Below are positions 46,864-49,345 of a stretch of 49,345 nt of DNA, piece after piece (the first letter of the stretch is position 1; each line of letters starts with the position of its first letter). The position numbers were made by a program, and so were the translations under genes. The notes under the pieces are model-generated. The model was given only the letters and a program-made list of their open reading frames with translations. It did not search any database and was not told the DNA's origin. The stretch comes from a candidate division KSB1 bacterium (GTDB taxonomy: Bacteria > Zhuqueibacterota > Zhuqueibacteria > JANLFK01 > Oleimicrobiaceae), in NCBI GenBank assembly GCA_024655945.1, contig JANLFK010000019.1:1-49345 (forward strand). Reading direction: 5' to 3'.

Positions 46864-49106
46864 ATGAAAAGAATCACGCGCTGCCTCATGGTTGCCGCCT
46901 TAGCGACGGCAATCGGAACTGTTTCCCTCTTAGCTGCCGAGTTGACCATCCGCTCGGGCCTGGCAGACTACCAGGCCTATCAACGTGACAGCGACGGCAA
47001 TGCTTCTGTGTCATTTGCCGGAACAGTTGCCGATGGGGCGACCGGCAGAGTGGAGTGTATGGTGATTGCCCAGCGCTCAGGGGCAACGCTCCGCGACTGG
47101 GAGGAGGTAGGCGCCTGCCGTCGCGGACAGGTAGAAGGCACGATAAGGTCACTTCCGACCGGCGGCCCGTATGCCATCCTCCTGCGCGTGGTGGCCCCGA
47201 GTGGCAAGGTCATAGCCGGCGCCTAGGTACGCCACGTGTTGGTCGGCGACCTGTAGCTCCTCGCCGGGCAGTCGAACATGCAGGGGATCGGCGACCTGCG
47301 CGAGGCTGAGGACCCCAGCATTTCGGTGAACTGCTACGGCTTTGACGAAAAGTGGGGCATCGCTGCTGATCCGTTGCACTGGCTTTTGGACTCGCCGGAC
47401 CCGGTGCACCACGGCGGGCGTACGCCCTCCGAGCTTGCCAAGGCGCGCGCCGCTGCCAAGCGCGACGCACAGACGGGCGCTGGCCTGGGCTTGCCATTTG
47501 CCAAAGAGCTGGTGGCCCGCACCGGCGTGCCCATCGGTTTGGTGCCTTGCGCCCATGGAGGCACCTCCATGGAGCAGTGGGACCCTGCCAAACGCGATCA
47601 GGGTGGTGCCTCCCTCTACGGCTCCATGTACCGGCGCTTCAAGGCAGTGGGCCGCAAGCTGCGGGGCGTGCCGTGCTATCAAGGGGAGTCGGATGCAAAT
47701 CAGACTGCCGCCCGCCTGTTCCGCGAGCGATTCCTGGCCTTTGTGGCCGCGGTGCGCCGCGATTTTGGCAACCCAGAGCTCCCCTTTTACTACGTGCAAC
47801 TGGGACGGTACGTGACCGCCAACGAGAACCCCTATTGGAATGTCGTCCGCGAGGAGCAAAGGCTCTGTGCAGTTCAACTCACGCACGCCGGCATGGTGGC
47901 CAGCATTGACCTGCCCCTTGATGACCCCATCCACGTCAGCACTGCCGGGCACAAGCGCCTGGGCAGACGTCTGGCCCTCCTGGTGCTGCGCGATCTGTTT
48001 GGATGTCGCGACATCTGGCCCGGACTCCAACTGGCGGACATTTCCATCGTGCCCTTCCGCTACCCCTGCTACCGATTGCACTTTGTGGGAGCAAATGGTC
48101 GACTGTGCCGCTCCACCCCGCCTATGGGCTTTTCCATCCGGAGCTCTGAGGGGGAGGACCTGCGCCTCATCTACAAATTGGAGGCATCGTCCTCAGAACC
48201 CTCTATTGACCTGTACTTGCGGCAGGCGCGGCCACCGGACGCCTACCTGTGGTACGGGTGGGGCCTCGACCCGCACTGCACGGTGACCGACGAGCTCGAC
48301 ATGGCACTGCCCGCGTTCGGGCCAGTAGAGCTGAGCCAGGTTACCCTGGAGACCCTTGTCAAGCGGGCGGAAGTCTCTCCCGCCGACCCTTCGCTTGCGG
48401 CCATGCTGCCCCAGGTAGTGAGCCTGGCCCGCAACGACAAACAGCGCATCCACCCCCTGGTACAGGCTGTGGTAAAAGCCTCCCCGCCGGAGCTGCGGCT
48501 TGTCAGGCAGCCCTTTGTCTTTGCACTCGGCGATCTCTCCGCCTGGGACCTCTACCTTGCCCAGGCGCGTTCCGCCTCCCTTGCCCGCCGTAAGGAGCTG
48601 GCCAGGACCTGGACCACCAGTGCCCACTTTCCTGGTCTTTCTTGCCGGTTCACCACCAAGTGGCAGGTGGTGGGGCCATTCGACAATGGCGACGATGCAG
48701 GTCTTGACCGCCCCTACGGCCCAGAACGTAGCTCCTACGAGGACGGTCTCGGTGGAACCGTGGCGTGGCAGCCGGCCGAAGCCAACCGCGAAGGCTTCTT
48801 GGACCTGACTGCCTGTTTTGCGGTCAAGGAGAACGCGGTGGCCTATGCCTTTGCGGAAGTGCAAGCCACCGAGGAGCTGGAAACGCTGCTCCTTTTGGGG
48901 AGCGACGATGGCGTGGCCCTATCGGTAAACGGCGAACTTGTGCACAGGGAGCATGTCCACCGGGCAGCCGCGCCGGCGCAGGACCTGTTCGTGGTGCGGC
49001 TCAGACGCGGGGTGAACATGGTCTTGGCCAAAGTGGAACAGGCCGGGGGGATTGGGGGCTTTACCTGCACCTGGTGGACCCTCGCGCCGCGCTGCGCTAT
49101 GAGTAA
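46864..49106 (+). pseudogene. Sialate O-acetylesterase-like (SASA/GDSL) exported protein, broken by two amber codons and a frameshift
   Basis: ATG 46864 (SD GGAGG) starts a signal peptide MKRITRCLMVAALATAIGTV. The same frame holds TAG at 47224-47226 and 47254-47256, between SGKVIAGA and VRHVLVGDL and then LLAGQSNMQGIGD; the second TAG is where relatives have the Trp of GDxWL. Downstream the SASA catalytic motifs are intact: AGQSNMQG, CAHGGTSMEQWDP, CYQGESDANQT, and the catalytic pair region DDPIHVSTAGH. Near the end a G is missing in the G run 49045-49050; the correct frame gives DWGLYLHLVDPRAALRYE and TAA 49104-49106. Such enzymes remove acetyl groups from sialic acid or plant polysaccharides. 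Confidence 0.78.
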
Positions 49107-49214
49107 CCGCGGGCGGGGAGAAGGCTGTTCGTGCGGCAGTCGCGTGGCGATCTCTGGCCCTCTGCGCACCCACAGGCGGCTTCATGCGGTGGTCGCGGCG
49201 GCTGCTTCCCGGGC

Positions 49215-49289
49215 ACCTCCGGGAGGTTGATCCGCCAGGCCTACTTGACCGCATGGGCTTTCTCCGAGCCGCTACAACCTCCCGGAGGT
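49215..49289. repeat. 15-bp perfect inverted repeat
   Basis: ACCTCCGGGAGGTTG at 49215-49229 and CAACCTCCCGGAGGT at 49275-49289 are perfect reverse complements, 45 bp apart. Each arm is itself nearly palindromic (CCTCCGGGAGG; CCTCCCGGAGG). It may be an operator, a bidirectional terminator for the esterase gene, or the edge of a small repetitive element. Confidence 0.7.
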
Positions 49290-49309
49290 TGCCCGCGAAA
49301 AAAAAGTCC

Positions 49310-49336
49310 TTGACAGCGGCCCCTTTTTTTTATCTT
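49310..49336 (+). promoter_or_regulatory. Candidate promoter firing out of the window
   Basis: TTGACA at 49310-49315 and TATCTT at 49331-49336 with a 15-bp spacer, in a poly-A/T context; the -10 continues TAAA, so TATCTTTA resembles the TAnnTTTG type. It lies just after the inverted repeat, which could act as its operator. Confidence 0.45.
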
Positions 49337-49345
49337 TAAATGAGA

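Larger units (their letters stand above)
49107..49345. other. 239 bp after the esterase gene, with an inverted repeat
   Basis: No gene seen. It contains a 15-bp perfect inverted repeat (listed separately), an A8 stretch, and the outward promoter at 49310. Any gene served by it starts past the window end. Confidence 0.5.

Overview
This is a bacterial window of high G+C (about 60% by eye, lower in several genes of the first 5.5 kb), densely coding, with no rRNA, tRNA or CRISPR array that I can see. Gene content (a KBP-like LysM protein, DUF4332 and DUF937 proteins, GH116, a CoA-acylating aldehyde dehydrogenase with an encapsulation tail, YedF/SelD) together with several promoters whose -10 reads TATCTT, close to the TAnnTTTG box of the Bacteroidetes side, suggests an uncultured member of the FCB group or a neighbouring phylum such as KSB1 or Calditrichota. 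That placement is inference.

Region 1 (1-5478) is the end of an integron. It opens with the C-terminus of an IntI-type integrase, then a candidate attI and four gene cassettes delimited by attC sites: a toxin-antitoxin pair with a shortened toxin, a 2.6 kb P3-type magnesium-transporter ATPase, a small membrane protein, and a DUF4258/YgiT-type pair followed by a frameshifted gene. The integrase points the same way as the cassettes, the less common 'reverse-integrase' layout.

Region 2 (5518-13275, minus strand) holds a likely five-gene operon: MerR-like regulator, MinD-like ATPase, sigma-54-dependent response regulator, membrane-anchored unknown, adenosine-specific kinase. It has a strong promoter overlapped by an inverted repeat. 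A Nudix hydrolase and a HerA-like ATPase follow. Region 3 (13424-20920, plus strand) has small envelope or unknown proteins, a GH116 glycosidase broken by three frameshifts and an amber codon, and a DJ-1/SixA/dCMP deaminase cluster.

Region 4 (20969-28396, minus strand) carries small conserved genes, a frameshifted NucS-like nuclease, and an operon M20 peptidase - CoA-acylating aldehyde dehydrogenase - PduL - Nudix. The dehydrogenase ends in a textbook microcompartment encapsulation helix, but no shell genes are present. Region 5 (28458-39800, minus strand) is a long run starting with ssb and continuing with cdd, udk, tdk, nupC, purine nucleoside phosphorylase, a deoxyadenosine/SAH-type deaminase, adenine deaminase, a methyltransferase, a lipid kinase, a glycosyltransferase and a WbqC protein. 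It encodes import and breakdown or salvage of nearly every nucleoside. If deoxyribose-phosphate aldolase and shell genes lie elsewhere, the aldehyde dehydrogenase/PduL pair could burn the acetaldehyde released from nucleoside sugars.

Region 6 (39876-49345, plus strand) has a YbaK deacylase, a NYN protein, two URO-D-family methyltransferase-like proteins, and a selenium operon: cysteine desulfurase, DUF3343, YedF, and SelD with an in-frame UGA at the catalytic position, therefore a selenoprotein. The window closes with a sialate O-acetylesterase-like gene broken by two amber codons and a frameshift, an inverted repeat, and a promoter firing out of the window.
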